A DNA stretch of 64,000 bases from Cognatundibacterium rugosum (GTDB taxonomy: Bacteria > Pseudomonadota > Gammaproteobacteria > Burkholderiales > Burkholderiaceae_D): NCBI RefSeq assembly GCF_014284365.1, contig NZ_JACOGG010000003.1, positions 124,001 to 188,000 of the forward strand, written 5' to 3'. Position numbers and translations under genes: made by a program. How positions within the stretch are numbered: the stretch's first letter is position 1; each line of letters opens with the position of its first letter. Positions 37,458 through 46,775 of the stretch are shown here, piece by piece. Below the pieces are notes generated by a model. It ran no database searches and was not told where the DNA came from. It saw nothing but the letters and a program-made list of their open reading frames with translations.

Positions 37458-37886
37458 TGTTATCCGCGTCCAGTGTCATGTAGCTCATCACATTACGTTG
37501 GGCAGAGCGTGACACCTCTTCTTTATTGTGCAGGTCTGTATCAGGTCACAGTAAATGCCGCTGAAGTTGGCAGTGAAGGCGGTTATTTGCCATCACTGAT
37601 GACAAATAAAAATTTGAATTCGCTTTTGCAAATATTAAGCTTCAGAGGGGCGCCAAAGGAAGAGCCGTAAGACTGTCGGGGTTTGCTGACATATTTGCAA
37701 ATTCCTGTTAATGAGGAATTAACGGGGCTGCATTTTATTGATGGATTTTTTCTGTCACGCTTTTACACTAAACATGGGCAGTTTTGTTTTGATTTAAGTT
37801 TTAGCATTGAAAATTATTCGAATTAAACGATTACTGTAAACTTGCTCCTCCTTTCATTTAAGTGGCACAAGTGTGCCTAAACCGGT
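37458..37886. other. AT-rich intergenic region
   Basis: About 430 bases, rising in AT content towards 37887. A short plus-strand open frame (37473-37670) lacks a ribosome binding site and coding character. A small hairpin ATTCCT / AGGAAT lies at about 37708-37727. No known RNA family is recognisable. Confidence 0.4.
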
Positions 37887-38303
37887 ATGTCCAACTTATT
37901 CATTGCTTCTGCCGCCTTATTGGCGATTGCTGCCAGCTCACTTGCGTTCGGCTTACGTTATCTGTTTGCTAGGGAATATTTGTTTTACCATGCTCAACTG
38001 ACGGGCTTGGCCTGGGGCGATATTCCTTCTCACTATCAGGCGATTATTTTGGGTATGCTGAAAATGGTAGGCGCTGGCTTACTGGCATTTGGCTTGGCCT
38101 TAGCCTGGCTGGTGCTGCCTTTCAGCCGTGGTGAGAGCTGGTCTTTTTGGGCGATTTTGTCCTTAGTCAGTGTTCACGGGTTCATTTCGATTTACGTCAC
38201 GATAGTCTTACGTAAAATTAATCCTTCCGCACAGACCAATGTTTTCGCATCCTTTGTCGGGGTTGCTGTCGCTATGACAGCACTGGTGATCGCGCAGTTT
38301 TGA
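37887..38303 (+). CDS. Hypothetical four-helix membrane protein
   Basis: A 138-residue hydrophobic protein with four predicted transmembrane segments (about residues 5-25, 55-80, 88-108 and 118-137). I do not recognise the family. There is no clear Shine-Dalgarno before ATG 37887. It lies 58 bases before an acetyltransferase gene on the same strand and may be cotranscribed with it. Confidence 0.65.
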   Translation: MSNLFIASAALLAIAASSLAFGLRYLFAREYLFYHAQLTGLAWGDIPSHYQAIILGMLKMVGAGLLAFGLALAWLVLPFSRGESWSFWAILSLVSVHGFISIYVTIVLRKINPSAQTNVFASFVGVAVAMTALVIAQF

Positions 38304-38361
38304 CGCTTACAAGGTGGGTGGGTCTGACCTGTATCGATCGAATAAATAATGAGGCAAAACG

Positions 38362-38787
38362 ATGAAAATCGTCACCACTGAAATGGCGACTGAGGCTGAG
38401 CAGGCTGTGCTCAGGGAGGGGATCGTCCGCTTCAATCACGAAGCCGTGCCGGATCTGGAGCCTGAGAGTGCAGAAGTACGTTTCTTTGTTTTGGCGCGTG
38501 ATGAGCAGGACGTGGTGGTTGGTGGCATCCGTGCCAGCTGTTTCTGGAACACGCTGCATGTCGAGTTGCTTTGGTTGTCGCCCGCAAGCCGGGGTGCCGG
38601 GCTGGGGAGGCAATTGCTGAGCGCTGCGGAAGAAAAAGCGAAGCAGCATGGAATGGAGCTGGCGCTGGTAATGACGACTAGCTGGCAGGCTAAGCCATTT
38701 TATGAAAAGCAAGGCTACACCTTGTTATCCAGCCTGGAAGGGATGCCTAAGGGGCATACTTCTTACACTCTGCAAAAGCGGTTTTGA
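38362..38787 (+). CDS. GNAT family N-acetyltransferase
   Basis: A 141-residue GNAT domain protein. The acetyl-CoA binding loop is visible as R-G-A-G-L-G-R-Q-L-L near residue 80, followed by the helix A-E-E-K-A-K-Q-H-G and a C-terminal F-Y-E-K-Q-G-Y motif near 113, all typical of the family. The substrate is unknown. The ATG has an A/G-rich stretch (GAGGCAAAACG) just upstream. Confidence 0.85.
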   Translation: MKIVTTEMATEAEQAVLREGIVRFNHEAVPDLEPESAEVRFFVLARDEQDVVVGGIRASCFWNTLHVELLWLSPASRGAGLGRQLLSAAEEKAKQHGMELALVMTTSWQAKPFYEKQGYTLLSSLEGMPKGHTSYTLQKRF

Positions 38788-38841
38788 ATGCCACTGTCCT
38801 GATCATGCCGCCTGTGCATGGTGCCAGGCGGACTGATTGCT

Positions 38842-39522
38842 TCAGGTTTCGGCCCACATGCGTAACAGGTTGTGATATTGCGCAGTCAGGCTTACAACTT
38901 CACGGCTGTCGCCTAGCTGAGCACGCAGGCGCGTGATGTTTTGGTCCATGTCAAACAACATGCTGCGGCGCGCGTCGTCACGTATCATGCTCTGACTCCA
39001 AAAGAATGAGCAGACACGTGTGCCACGTGTGACAGGCGTCACCTGATGCAGGCTGGTTGATGGGTAGACGATCATGTCACCGGCCGGCAGTTTGACTTCA
39101 TGGGTGCCATAGGTGTCGACTACCATCAATTCGCCGCCTTCATACTCTTCTGGATCGGTCAGGAACAGCGTAGTGGAGACATCCGTGCGCAGGCTTTGGC
39201 CTGTGCCGGGTACCCGCCTGACTGCGCCGTCTACATGCAGTCCATAATGTTCCCCGCCCGAATAGGCATTGAACAGCGGCGGCACGATGTGTAAAGGCAG
39301 GGCTGCGGAAAAAAATACAGGATGGCGTTTGACGATGTCGAGCAATTCCTGACTCAGTTCGCGCGATACCGCAGAGTGCTCCGGTAATTGCCGGTTTTGT
39401 TTTACCTGCGCACCTTGTGCACCGACGGTTTCTTTTCCATCGACCCAGTCGGTGGCAGCCAGGCGACTGCGGAAACTGGCGACTTGTTCCGGTGTGAGTA
39501 CGCCGGGGATATGTAGCATCAT
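38842..39522 (-). CDS. Fe(II)/2-oxoglutarate PKHD-type hydroxylase (PiuC/YbiX family)
   Basis: A 226-residue prolyl-4-hydroxylase-like dioxygenase. Iron ligands appear in Y-G-L-H-V-D near residue 95 (His and Asp) and in [11 protein letters not shown] near 158 (distal His), with the 2-oxoglutarate Arg in that last motif. YbiX/PiuC genes are usually next to Fiu/PiuA-type TonB receptors, as here, and respond to iron. Its substrate is unknown. It lies downstream of the receptor on the same strand, with a terminator between them. Confidence 0.9.
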   Translation of the reverse strand: MMLHIPGVLTPEQVASFRSRLAATDWVDGKETVGAQGAQVKQNRQLPEHSAVSRELSQELLDIVKRHPVFFSAALPLHIVPPLFNAYSGGEHYGLHVDGAVRRVPGTGQSLRTDVSTTLFLTDPEEYEGGELMVVDTYGTHEVKLPAGDMIVYPSTSLHQVTPVTRGTRVCSFFWSQSMIRDDARRSMLFDMDQNITRLRAQLGDSREVVSLTAQYHNLLRMWAET

Positions 39523-39652
39523 TTTCTAACTCCAAATAGTCATGACGGCTGATCATGTCGATCTGCTGATACGAGAGCTTCTCATCATGCAGCTTATATG
39601 CATTGCCGTCATGATGTTGCTTAAGCCAGCTTACTTTTTTTCTCTGATCCAG

Positions 39653-39677
39653 AAAAAAAGCCCCTCCTGAGAGGGGC
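39653..39677 (-). terminator. Terminator of the TonB-dependent receptor gene
   Basis: On the minus strand, stem GCCCCTC / GAGGGGC with loop TCAG, followed by seven T, 23 bases after the receptor stop. It separates the receptor from the hydroxylase gene, so the latter depends on read-through or its own promoter. Confidence 0.9.
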
Positions 39678-39700
39678 GTTAATTACAACAGAGTGGGGTA

Positions 39701-41971
39701 TCAGAACTTCACATTGACACCCAGGCTGATCGCACGTGGTGCGCCTGGTGTGTAGCGGTAGCCGCTCTTATTGATGGCAGCGACATAGACTTTGTCAGCC
39801 AGGTTGCTGATGTTGAGCTGCAGATCAATGTTCTTTGTGATTGCATAGCTGCTCATCGCATCAAATACCCAGTAAGACTCGGTCGAGGCCGGAGTGCCGA
39901 TTGCGCCATCTGTACCACGCAATAAGGCATCCACAAAACGTGCGCCACCACCGACTTTCCAGTCTTTATTGATCTGGTAAGAAGTCCATGCAGTGAATGT
40001 CTGCTTAGGGGCATAGGCCAGATTGTTTTCGCCATTCGCAGTGACTACCGGACCTGCTGCCACTTTGGTATTCATGCGGGCATAGCCTGCGCTGACCAGC
40101 CAGTCGCGGTTGATCGCGCCGGTCAGGCCCAGTTCTATACCTTCTACACGTTTTTCACCCGTCTGGTAGTACATCAGATCAGACAGATTTTGTACGACTT
40201 CGTTAGAAATCGTCGTGCGGTAAATCGCGGCAGTGAAGGACAGTTTTTCTTTCAGCAGATCCCATTTGGTGCCGATTTCTACGTTCTTGGTTTCCTGGGG
40301 ATCGAACTTAGGATTCGCTGCGCTGCTCGCAGCAGTGCTCAGTGCAAAGTTCGAGCCACCTGGTGGTTGTTTGGACGTCGAGAACGACGTGTAAACACTG
40401 CTGCTTTCGGTTGGCTTGTACAGTGCACCCAGTTTCCAGTTCAGCAAATTGCCGCTGGTATTCAGGTTAGTCGGTACTAAAGTATTGACTGGCAGCGTAG
40501 GGTTAGAAGCCGCAGTGGACAAGGAAGCCGCTGTGTAATCGGTATTGTAGCGATCAACGCGCACGCCACCGTTAACTTGCCATTGTGGTGTGAACTTGAT
40601 GGTGTCAAATACATAGGCGCTGACGGTGGTGGTTGCACCACGGCTGAATACGCCGTTTTTGACCAGATTCAGACCGCTGATCGCATCAGCCGGATTTGGC
40701 TTGTACAGATTTGCTGCTGGCAGAGTGCCGGTGCCATTGTAGCCCCAGGTATTTTGCTTTTCAGAAGTCAGTTCCACGCCGCCCAGCAAAGCATGCTGCA
40801 CGCCAGCCAGGGTCAGATCGGCCTGGATGTTGGTCTGGTTAGTCAGAATTTCATTTTCCTGATCTTTCAGCGTGCGGATGCTACGCGCCAGATTCCAGCT
40901 GGACAAATCGCTGGCGCCAGGTGTCAGTAAGTTAGCCTTGGACGCCATGAAGGAAGTCAGCAGATAATTTTGCGTGGTCTTGCCATAACGTGCGGTATTG
41001 ATCAGTTTGACGTTTTGAGAAAAATCATGCTCGATGCGGCCAGTCAGCATGTCTGCCTGAACTTTATCGAAATCGCTATTTGATCCGTAAAAGTTTTTTG
41101 GATCGACTTTTGGTGCATTGCTGATGTAAGGGCGGCTAGCGTCCGGGCTGGTATAGCCAGGCAGACCGATGGTAGGAACGCCACCATCCGGAATATTGTC
41201 TTGTTTTACGTGCAGGAAGTTGGCATAGAAACGCGTGTTGCCACCCAGACCCCATGCCAGCGAAGGCGCAATCGCCCAGCGTTTGTTATTGACTTCGTTA
41301 CGGCCAGGCACGCCGCTATCCTGCACCATGGCATTCAGACGGAAAGCAGAGCCGCTTTTTTCATCGAGTACCACGTTGGTATCTGCTGCTACGCGCTTTT
41401 GCGAGCCGCTGCCGAAAGTCGCGTTAACCGAAGTGATGTTATCCATTCTGGCTTGCTTGCTGCTCAGATTGATAGAGCCTGTCGGTGCGCTGCGGCCGCT
41501 GTCGGTGCCTGCGTTGCCTTTCAATACGTCGATTTGTTCGATATTAAACAGATCACGTGAGATAGAGCCGAGGTCACGTACACCATCAACATAGATGCTG
41601 CTGGAGGTATCAAAGCCGCGCATGTAAATCGCGTCGCCAGTATTGGTGCTGCCGTTTTCGCCCAGGAAGAATGCGCCCACGCCTGGTGTATTGCGCAGCG
41701 CGTCAGTCAGCGTCAGTGCGCCTTGCTGGTCGATCAGTTCACGTTTAATGACCGAGATAGTTTGTGGCGTATCAACCAATGGCTGCGTGTATTTGGCAGA
41801 AGCCGCTTTTTCCGCCTTGAATTCGTTTTCGGCTTTGCCTTTCACTGTGACTTCAGGCAGTTTGTCCGCTGCATGGACTGCAACTGGTAACAGCAGCGCT
41901 GCCGCAATGGCTGCGCTCATGGTGTGTTGAATCGGGGAACTGGCGTGCTTGCGGCTCTTGATATGCGACAT
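39701..41971 (-). CDS. TonB-dependent siderophore receptor (Fiu/PiuA-like)
   Basis: A 756-residue outer-membrane receptor. A signal peptide ends V-H-A near residue 35; the plug domain follows, with T-P-Q-T-I-S-V-I near 73 and the R-N-T-P-G-V segment near 97; the 22-strand barrel fills the rest and ends in a terminal Phe (V-N-V-K-F). It imports ferric catecholate-type siderophores or related complexes using TonB energy; the ligand is inferred only from the PKHD hydroxylase neighbour. The start at 41971 gives a normal signal peptide, and a Fur-box match lies about 110 bases upstream. Confidence 0.92.
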   Translation of the reverse strand: MSHIKSRKHASSPIQHTMSAAIAAALLLPVAVHAADKLPEVTVKGKAENEFKAEKAASAKYTQPLVDTPQTISVIKRELIDQQGALTLTDALRNTPGVGAFFLGENGSTNTGDAIYMRGFDTSSSIYVDGVRDLGSISRDLFNIEQIDVLKGNAGTDSGRSAPTGSINLSSKQARMDNITSVNATFGSGSQKRVAADTNVVLDEKSGSAFRLNAMVQDSGVPGRNEVNNKRWAIAPSLAWGLGGNTRFYANFLHVKQDNIPDGGVPTIGLPGYTSPDASRPYISNAPKVDPKNFYGSNSDFDKVQADMLTGRIEHDFSQNVKLINTARYGKTTQNYLLTSFMASKANLLTPGASDLSSWNLARSIRTLKDQENEILTNQTNIQADLTLAGVQHALLGGVELTSEKQNTWGYNGTGTLPAANLYKPNPADAISGLNLVKNGVFSRGATTTVSAYVFDTIKFTPQWQVNGGVRVDRYNTDYTAASLSTAASNPTLPVNTLVPTNLNTSGNLLNWKLGALYKPTESSSVYTSFSTSKQPPGGSNFALSTAASSAANPKFDPQETKNVEIGTKWDLLKEKLSFTAAIYRTTISNEVVQNLSDLMYYQTGEKRVEGIELGLTGAINRDWLVSAGYARMNTKVAAGPVVTANGENNLAYAPKQTFTAWTSYQINKDWKVGGGARFVDALLRGTDGAIGTPASTESYWVFDAMSSYAITKNIDLQLNISNLADKVYVAAINKSGYRYTPGAPRAISLGVNVKF

Positions 41972-42079
41972 CGGAATTTCCAAAAGTAAGTTTAACCACA
42001 AAATACCTGTTGGCTTTTCCAGATGGGAATGGCTGGTATTTCAAATTCAGCGTGGGATTGTAACGAACTTTATTGAAAA

Positions 42080-42098
42080 TGTAAATGAGAATGATTGC
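42080..42098 (-). promoter_or_regulatory. Putative Fur box
   Basis: On the minus strand the 19-mer reads GCAATCATTCTCATTTACA, close to the classical Fur palindrome (GATAATGATAATCATTATC) in its central A-T-C-A-T-T-C-T-C-A-T-T core. It lies upstream of the TonB receptor in a region that should hold its promoter, implying iron repression. Confidence 0.75.
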
Positions 42099-42146
42099 TA
42101 GTTGCGATTGAGTGTTGATTTTGATTTTTGTGCTTTGCGCAGGATC

Positions 42147-42175
42147 AAAAAAGGTGGCATGAGCCACCTTTTTTT
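42147..42175 (-). terminator. Terminator of pyrD
   Basis: Stem AAGGTGGC / GCCACCTT with a 4-base loop and A and T runs on both flanks, 25 bases after the pyrD stop. It can work in both directions. Confidence 0.88.
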
Positions 42176-42199
42176 CGCGCCATCAAGCTTGTGTGAGCT

Positions 42200-43243
42200 T
42201 TAGCGCATGCGGCGCAATGCGCTTGCACAGTCTTTGATCAGTCCCGGGCCTTGATAAATAAGGCCAGAATACAGTTGCACCAGCGAGGCGCCGGCTTGCA
42301 TCTTGGTGATTGCATCCTCACTGGAAAAAATACCGCCTACACCGATGATGGGCAGAGCATCGCCCAGTTCAGCTTTTAAGGCGCGAATGACGCGATTGGA
42401 TGGCTCAAATACGGGTTTACCTGACAAGCCACCAGCTTCTTCTGCGTGCTCCAGGCCTAATACTGCATCGCGTGTGATGGTCGTGTTAGTCGCAATCACG
42501 CCGTCGATACGATGACGCAGCAGTGCATCGGCGATAGTCTTAATTTGCTCGGCATCGATATCCGGTGCGATCTTCAGGGCGACTGGCACGTAGTGTTTGT
42601 GCTGGTCAGCCAGACGTTGCTGCGCCTCTTTGAGCTGGGACAGCAGGCTGTCTAATTCGCCGGCACCTTGTAGCTGGCGCAGGTTCTTGGTGTTGGGCGA
42701 GGAAATGTTGACCGTCACATAGCTGGCATAGGGATAGACTTTACTCAGGCAGTGCAGGTAATCGTCGGCGGCACGTTCTATCGGTGTGTCAGCATTCTTG
42801 CCGATGTTGAGGCCGAGCACACCCTGCTTATCCTGAAAAAAGCGCGAGCTTTGCACATTACGCACGAACGCATCCACGCCGCCGTTATTAAAACCCATGC
42901 GGTTGATGATGGCCTCTGCCTTAGGCAGGCGGAACATGCGTGGCAAGGGGTTGCCCGGTTGAGCACGTGGTGTGACCGTGCCGATTTCTATCGAGCCAAA
43001 GCCGAGTGACGCCAGTCCATCGATATAAGCGCCATCCTTATCCAGTCCGGCGGCCAAACCAACGGGGTTGGGAAAGCGTATTCCCATCACGGTACGTACA
43101 TCTTCCTGTGGCTTGCTTATCAGGCTGGAGAGGCCCAGCTGATGTAGTTTTTGCAGGCTTGGTAAGGTGAAATGGTGGGCTCTTTCCGGGTCCATGGAAA
43201 ACAGGGCGGGCCGGATGAGGGAATATAAAAGGCTTTCGGACAT
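42200..43243 (-). CDS. pyrD: Dihydroorotate dehydrogenase (quinone)
   Basis: Class 2 dihydroorotate dehydrogenase of pyrimidine synthesis, membrane-associated and FMN-dependent, 347 residues. An N-terminal helix for membrane and quinone contact (residues 1-40) precedes the barrel, with [11 protein letters not shown] near 55, N-I-S-S-P-N-T near 180 and the C-terminal G-V-G-G-I near 300. The catalytic Ser is the one in the N-I-S-S-P-N motif. It is the last gene of the NUDIX-aat-bpt-pyrD run, 98 bases after bpt. Confidence 0.96.
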   Translation of the reverse strand: MSESLLYSLIRPALFSMDPERAHHFTLPSLQKLHQLGLSSLISKPQEDVRTVMGIRFPNPVGLAAGLDKDGAYIDGLASLGFGSIEIGTVTPRAQPGNPLPRMFRLPKAEAIINRMGFNNGGVDAFVRNVQSSRFFQDKQGVLGLNIGKNADTPIERAADDYLHCLSKVYPYASYVTVNISSPNTKNLRQLQGAGELDSLLSQLKEAQQRLADQHKHYVPVALKIAPDIDAEQIKTIADALLRHRIDGVIATNTTITRDAVLGLEHAEEAGGLSGKPVFEPSNRVIRALKAELGDALPIIGVGGIFSSEDAITKMQAGASLVQLYSGLIYQGPGLIKDCASALRRMR

Positions 43244-43341
43244 AGTGTGCTTAAAATTAGCTAATAGCTGATAGAGAAAAACGATGGAGTATTGGTCTGG
43301 CTGAGAAAAGGCTTGCCATTATCCTTCGCAGGTGGCTGATG

Positions 43342-44070
43342 TTAGGTATGTAGTTCCTGCCATCTTCCATGCAATAGAGCGTCCAGAGGTTTGAAATTGG
43401 TCTTATAGGCCATTTTCGGGCTGGCGGCTATCCAATAGCCGAGATAGACGTAATCTAATTGCAATTCCTGAGTCTGCTGGATTTGCCAGAGGATATTGTA
43501 AGTGCCGTAGGAGCAATTCGTGTCATCCGGATCAAAAAAAGTATACACCGATGACAGACCGTCATTCAGTATGTCAATGATGCTGACCATTTTGAGTGTA
43601 TTGGCGGCGTCGCGGAATTCCACCAGACGGGTGTTGACCCGACTTTGCAGCAGAAATTGCGCGTATTGGTCGCGGCTGTCCTGATCCATGCCGCCACCGG
43701 CGTGGCGTGACTGTTGGTAGCGTTGATACAACTCATAGTGCTCGGCTGAATAGGCCAGGTTGGCCACATAGGCGCTCAGTCCGCAGTGCTTGTGCCAGGC
43801 ACGGCGCTGGCTGCGGTTGAGTTTGAAGTCATGGGCCCGGACTCGGACAGGTGTGCACGCCCGACAATTATCGCAGTGGGGGCGGTATATAAAAATGCCG
43901 CTGCGCCGGAAGCCATTTCTGACTAATTCCGCATAGGCGTCGCTATGAATCAGGTGGGCTGGCGTGGCGACTTGCGAGCGCGCCTGTACCCCTTCCAGAT
44001 AGCTGCAAGGATAGGGGGCCGTAGCATAAAACTGTATGCTCGTCAGTGGAAGTTCATGCAGTTGTGTCAC
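43342..44070 (-). CDS. bpt: Aspartate/glutamate leucyltransferase
   Basis: Transfers Leu from Leu-tRNA to N-terminal Asp or Glu, creating bacterial N-degrons read by ClpS. The 242 residues start [10 protein letters not shown] and include [14 protein letters not shown], then [10 protein letters not shown] with clustered Cys near 68. The frame is open to an ATG at 44136, but that would overlap aat by 70 bases; the GTG at 44070 overlaps the aat stop by 4 bases (GTGA) and fits the family start. The adjacent aat makes the complementary transferase. Confidence 0.93.
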   Translation of the reverse strand: MTQLHELPLTSIQFYATAPYPCSYLEGVQARSQVATPAHLIHSDAYAELVRNGFRRSGIFIYRPHCDNCRACTPVRVRAHDFKLNRSQRRAWHKHCGLSAYVANLAYSAEHYELYQRYQQSRHAGGGMDQDSRDQYAQFLLQSRVNTRLVEFRDAANTLKMVSIIDILNDGLSSVYTFFDPDDTNCSYGTYNILWQIQQTQELQLDYVYLGYWIAASPKMAYKTNFKPLDALLHGRWQELHT

Positions 44071-44783
44071 TTGCTTCTGATCCCGGGTGCTTGCCAGTCC
44101 GTGATGGCAGGCTGTTTTGTTGCGATATCGAGCCATTCCAGAAACGCGGCTCTGCTGATGGGCTGGGCGCCCAGTGAGCTGAGATGCGCTGTTTCCTGTT
44201 GGCAGTCTATCATTTGCACACCTTGCTCACGCAAAAAAAACACCAACTGGCTCAAGGCGATTTTAGAGGCATCGGTGACGCGTGCAAACATGGACTCGCC
44301 ATAGAACATTTTGCCTATGCAGACACCGTATGCGCCACCGACCAATGTATTGTTCAGCCACAGTTCGGAAGAATGTGCATAGCCTTGGCGATGCAGTGCG
44401 CTGTAGCCTTGAATAATCTCTTCTGATATCCAGGTTCCGTGTCCATCTTTTCTGGGGGCGGCACAGGCGCGCATGACAGCTTCAAAAGCGCTGTCAAACC
44501 TAAGTTCCCAGGCTGAGTCATGACTGATTTTATTGAGTTTCTTGCGCAGGCTATCTGAAAGCTTGAATTCGGCCGTCTTTAGTACCATGCGTGGATCGGT
44601 AGACCACCATAAAATTGGCTGGCCCTCAGAGAACCAGGGAAAAATGCCGCTACGGTAGGCAAGGAGCAGGCGCTCTGCAGACAAGTCGGCGCCGGCTGCG
44701 AGCAGACCAGCGGCGCCCTGCGCCTCAGTCAGTGCAGTACTTACATCCGGAAAAGGGCTGTTTGTGTCCAGCCAGGGGATCAC
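44067..44783 (-). CDS. aat: Leucyl/phenylalanyl-tRNA-protein transferase
   Basis: Adds Leu or Phe to proteins with N-terminal Lys or Arg, marking them for ClpAP/ClpS. The 238 residues include F-P-W-F near residue 49, W-W-S-T-D-P-R near 59, G-H-G-T-W-I near 118 and G-E-S-M-F near 167, all standard for the family. The start overlaps the NUDIX gene by 4 bases and the stop overlaps bpt, so all three are translationally coupled. Confidence 0.96.
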   Translation of the reverse strand: MIPWLDTNSPFPDVSTALTEAQGAAGLLAAGADLSAERLLLAYRSGIFPWFSEGQPILWWSTDPRMVLKTAEFKLSDSLRKKLNKISHDSAWELRFDSAFEAVMRACAAPRKDGHGTWISEEIIQGYSALHRQGYAHSSELWLNNTLVGGAYGVCIGKMFYGESMFARVTDASKIALSQLVFFLREQGVQMIDCQQETAHLSSLGAQPISRAAFLEWLDIATKQPAITDWQAPGIRSK

Positions 44784-45352
44784 AGATCACTCCGCATGGG
44801 TTTAAAAATATCATGCTCATGCAATTGATAGCTGCCGCCCTGAGCGACCAGGCGCTGATTGTCAAAGAAAAATTTCAAGGTCTCGCTGACGGTCGGGAAG
44901 GCAATGTCTTGCCACGGAATCTCGGCTTCAGAAAATAACTGAACTTCCAGACTTTCGGTGCCTGGCTGAAAATTCAGGTCCAGCAGGGTGGCACGATAAA
45001 ATAAGTGTACCTGATTTACATGAGGCACATTCAGTATAGAAAACAAATCATGCAGACGGATGTTGGCGCCGGCTTCTTCCTGGGTTTCGCGCTCAGCTGC
45101 GGCGCTGCTGGTTTCACCGTTTTCCATAAATCCTGCTGGCAGTGTCCAGTAGCCATGGCGCGGCTCAATGGCGCGCTTGCACAGTAAGACTTGCAGTTGA
45201 CCGTTTACTTCCCATACAGGAATGGAGCCTACGACTAATTTGGGGTTTTGATAGTGCACTGTATGGCAGGCGGGGCAAACAAAGCGTTCACGGTTATCGT
45301 CGGGTGGAATTTGTATGACAACCGGTGTCGCGCATTCGGAGCAGAATTTCAT
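44780..45352 (-). CDS. NUDIX hydrolase with N-terminal zinc ribbon
   Basis: A 190-residue protein. The N-terminus carries a zinc ribbon with C-S-E-C near residue 4 and C-P-A-C near 27. The NUDIX domain follows, with the box G-(5)-E-(7)-R-E-T-Q-E-E-A-G visible from about residue 74. These enzymes hydrolyse nucleoside diphosphate derivatives; the substrate is unknown. ATG 45352 gives the zinc ribbon at the start, whereas the open frame further upstream lacks coding character. It is the first gene of NUDIX-aat-bpt. Confidence 0.88.
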   Translation of the reverse strand: MKFCSECATPVVIQIPPDDNRERFVCPACHTVHYQNPKLVVGSIPVWEVNGQLQVLLCKRAIEPRHGYWTLPAGFMENGETSSAAAERETQEEAGANIRLHDLFSILNVPHVNQVHLFYRATLLDLNFQPGTESLEVQLFSEAEIPWQDIAFPTVSETLKFFFDNQRLVAQGGSYQLHEHDIFKPMRSDL

Positions 45353-45514
45353 GGCTGAATTCGAATAGATAAGCAATGACCTGAGTGTACCACTGGCTTT
45401 GCCTATGGTAATCAATGCGCATGATTTCTTGTTGTGATGCGAATGCAGACTTTGATGATGCGGTGCATTATAGAGTAAGAATATCGTTAATTTAGGCTGC
45501 ATTTGGTGCGGGCA

Positions 45515-45543
45515 TTGCGCGCAGCAGCAAAGTCGTGTATAGT
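45515..45543 (+). promoter_or_regulatory. Promoter of the initiator tRNA gene
   Basis: TTGCGC at 45515-45520 and TATAGT at 45538-45543 with a 17-base spacer. A start at about 45550 would leave a 5' leader of only about 7 bases before the tRNA. Confidence 0.7.
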
Positions 45544-45556
45544 TTCATTCTTCAGA

Positions 45557-45633
<77 letters not shown>

Positions 45634-45639
45634 AGATTC

Positions 45640-45671
45640 AAAAAAAGCCACGTTGTACGTGGCTTTTTTAT
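45640..45671 (+). terminator. Terminator after tRNA-fMet
   Basis: Stem AGCCACGT / ACGTGGCT with a 3-base loop, A run before and six T after, starting 7 bases past the CCA end. Confidence 0.9.
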
Positions 45672-45905
45672 TAGCTGCGTGATTGAAATTTTTTGATTGT
45701 CACCCGCATTCTGGACTACAATCTGTTATCTACTGATTTTGCAGGGCTTGCATATTCAAGATATGCGTCTTAATTAGCCTCGATCTTTAGCCCCGATCTG
45801 CCCTGAGAATGGGTGAAGCCAGCGAAGTGCTTGGTAATACGTAATGGTGAGTGATGGATCTCGTCCCGCCATGTGACATCAATATAAACCCGTGTAATAG
45901 ATTGC

Positions 45906-46775
45906 ATGAATACTGCTGAGGCAAAACGAGTCCTCGAAACGGCTTTATTGTGCGCACCTGAGCCTTTGACGGTCGGTGCCATGAAAAAACTGTTTCAGGA
46001 GACGGATGAACAGGCTGATGTAATTGGTGCTGATACGATCAGGATGATGTTGGAGGATTTGCGTCGTGACTGGTCGGGCAAGGGAATAGAGTTGGTTGCC
46101 TTGTCGACTGGCTGGCGTTTCCAGAGCCGGCCTGAAATGCGCGCTTATATCGACAGGCTCAATCCTGAAAAGCCTCCCAAATATTCCCGGGCAACGCTGG
46201 AAACCCTGGCGATTATCGCTTATCGGCAGCCGGTAACGCGCGGTGATATCGAAGAGATTCGTGGCGTGACGGTATCGTCGCAAATGATAAAAACGCTGGA
46301 GGATCGCGGCTGGATTGAAACTATTGGTCACAGAGATGTGCCGGGGCGGCCAGCCTTATTTGCGACCACTAAACATTTTCTGAGTGATTTGGGCCTGGGC
46401 TCTCTCGATCAGTTGCCGCCTTTGCAGCAGATTAGTAAGGAGCAGGTTGCGCCGGAATCGGGTGCGGAAGATTTGCTGGCATTGGCGACTGATGCTGTGG
46501 CTGATATCGAGTCGGGTCAGCCGGGTGGCGTGCAGGTAGTGCTTGCGCAGGTGGAGTCTGATGGTGAGGCTGATGCGGTCGGATCTGGGTTTGCTTTGTC
46601 AGCCGAAGAGTTAAAGGCTGATGCGCAGGAAGTTGAACAAATAGTAGCTGAAGAATTAGTGGCTGAGTCGGCGCCAGTCGCTTTACCTCAGATGATAGAG
46701 CAGGCGGCTGAATTGCATCAGCAGCCTTTAGTAGAATTAGAAATAGAATTAGAAGATAAATCCAATGAATTCTGA
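45906..46775 (+). CDS. scpB: Segregation and condensation protein B
   Basis: Winged-helix kleisin-interacting subunit of the Smc-ScpA-ScpB condensin. The conserved part covers about residues 1-175, with two winged helices and motifs such as [16 protein letters not shown] near 97 and R-G-V-T-V near 119. The last 110 residues are acidic, Glu/Val/Ala-rich and probably disordered, longer than in most ScpB proteins. scpA is not adjacent. The 3' end overlaps rluB by 11 bases. Confidence 0.93.
   Translation: MNTAEAKRVLETALLCAPEPLTVGAMKKLFQETDEQADVIGADTIRMMLEDLRRDWSGKGIELVALSTGWRFQSRPEMRAYIDRLNPEKPPKYSRATLETLAIIAYRQPVTRGDIEEIRGVTVSSQMIKTLEDRGWIETIGHRDVPGRPALFATTKHFLSDLGLGSLDQLPPLQQISKEQVAPESGAEDLLALATDAVADIESGQPGGVQVVLAQVESDGEADAVGSGFALSAEELKADAQEVEQIVAEELVAESAPVALPQMIEQAAELHQQPLVELEIELEDKSNEF

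Noticed and set aside
37473-37670. 65-codon open frame in the intergenic region after the LysE gene
   Set aside because: No Shine-Dalgarno, no signal peptide or domain, and atypical composition.
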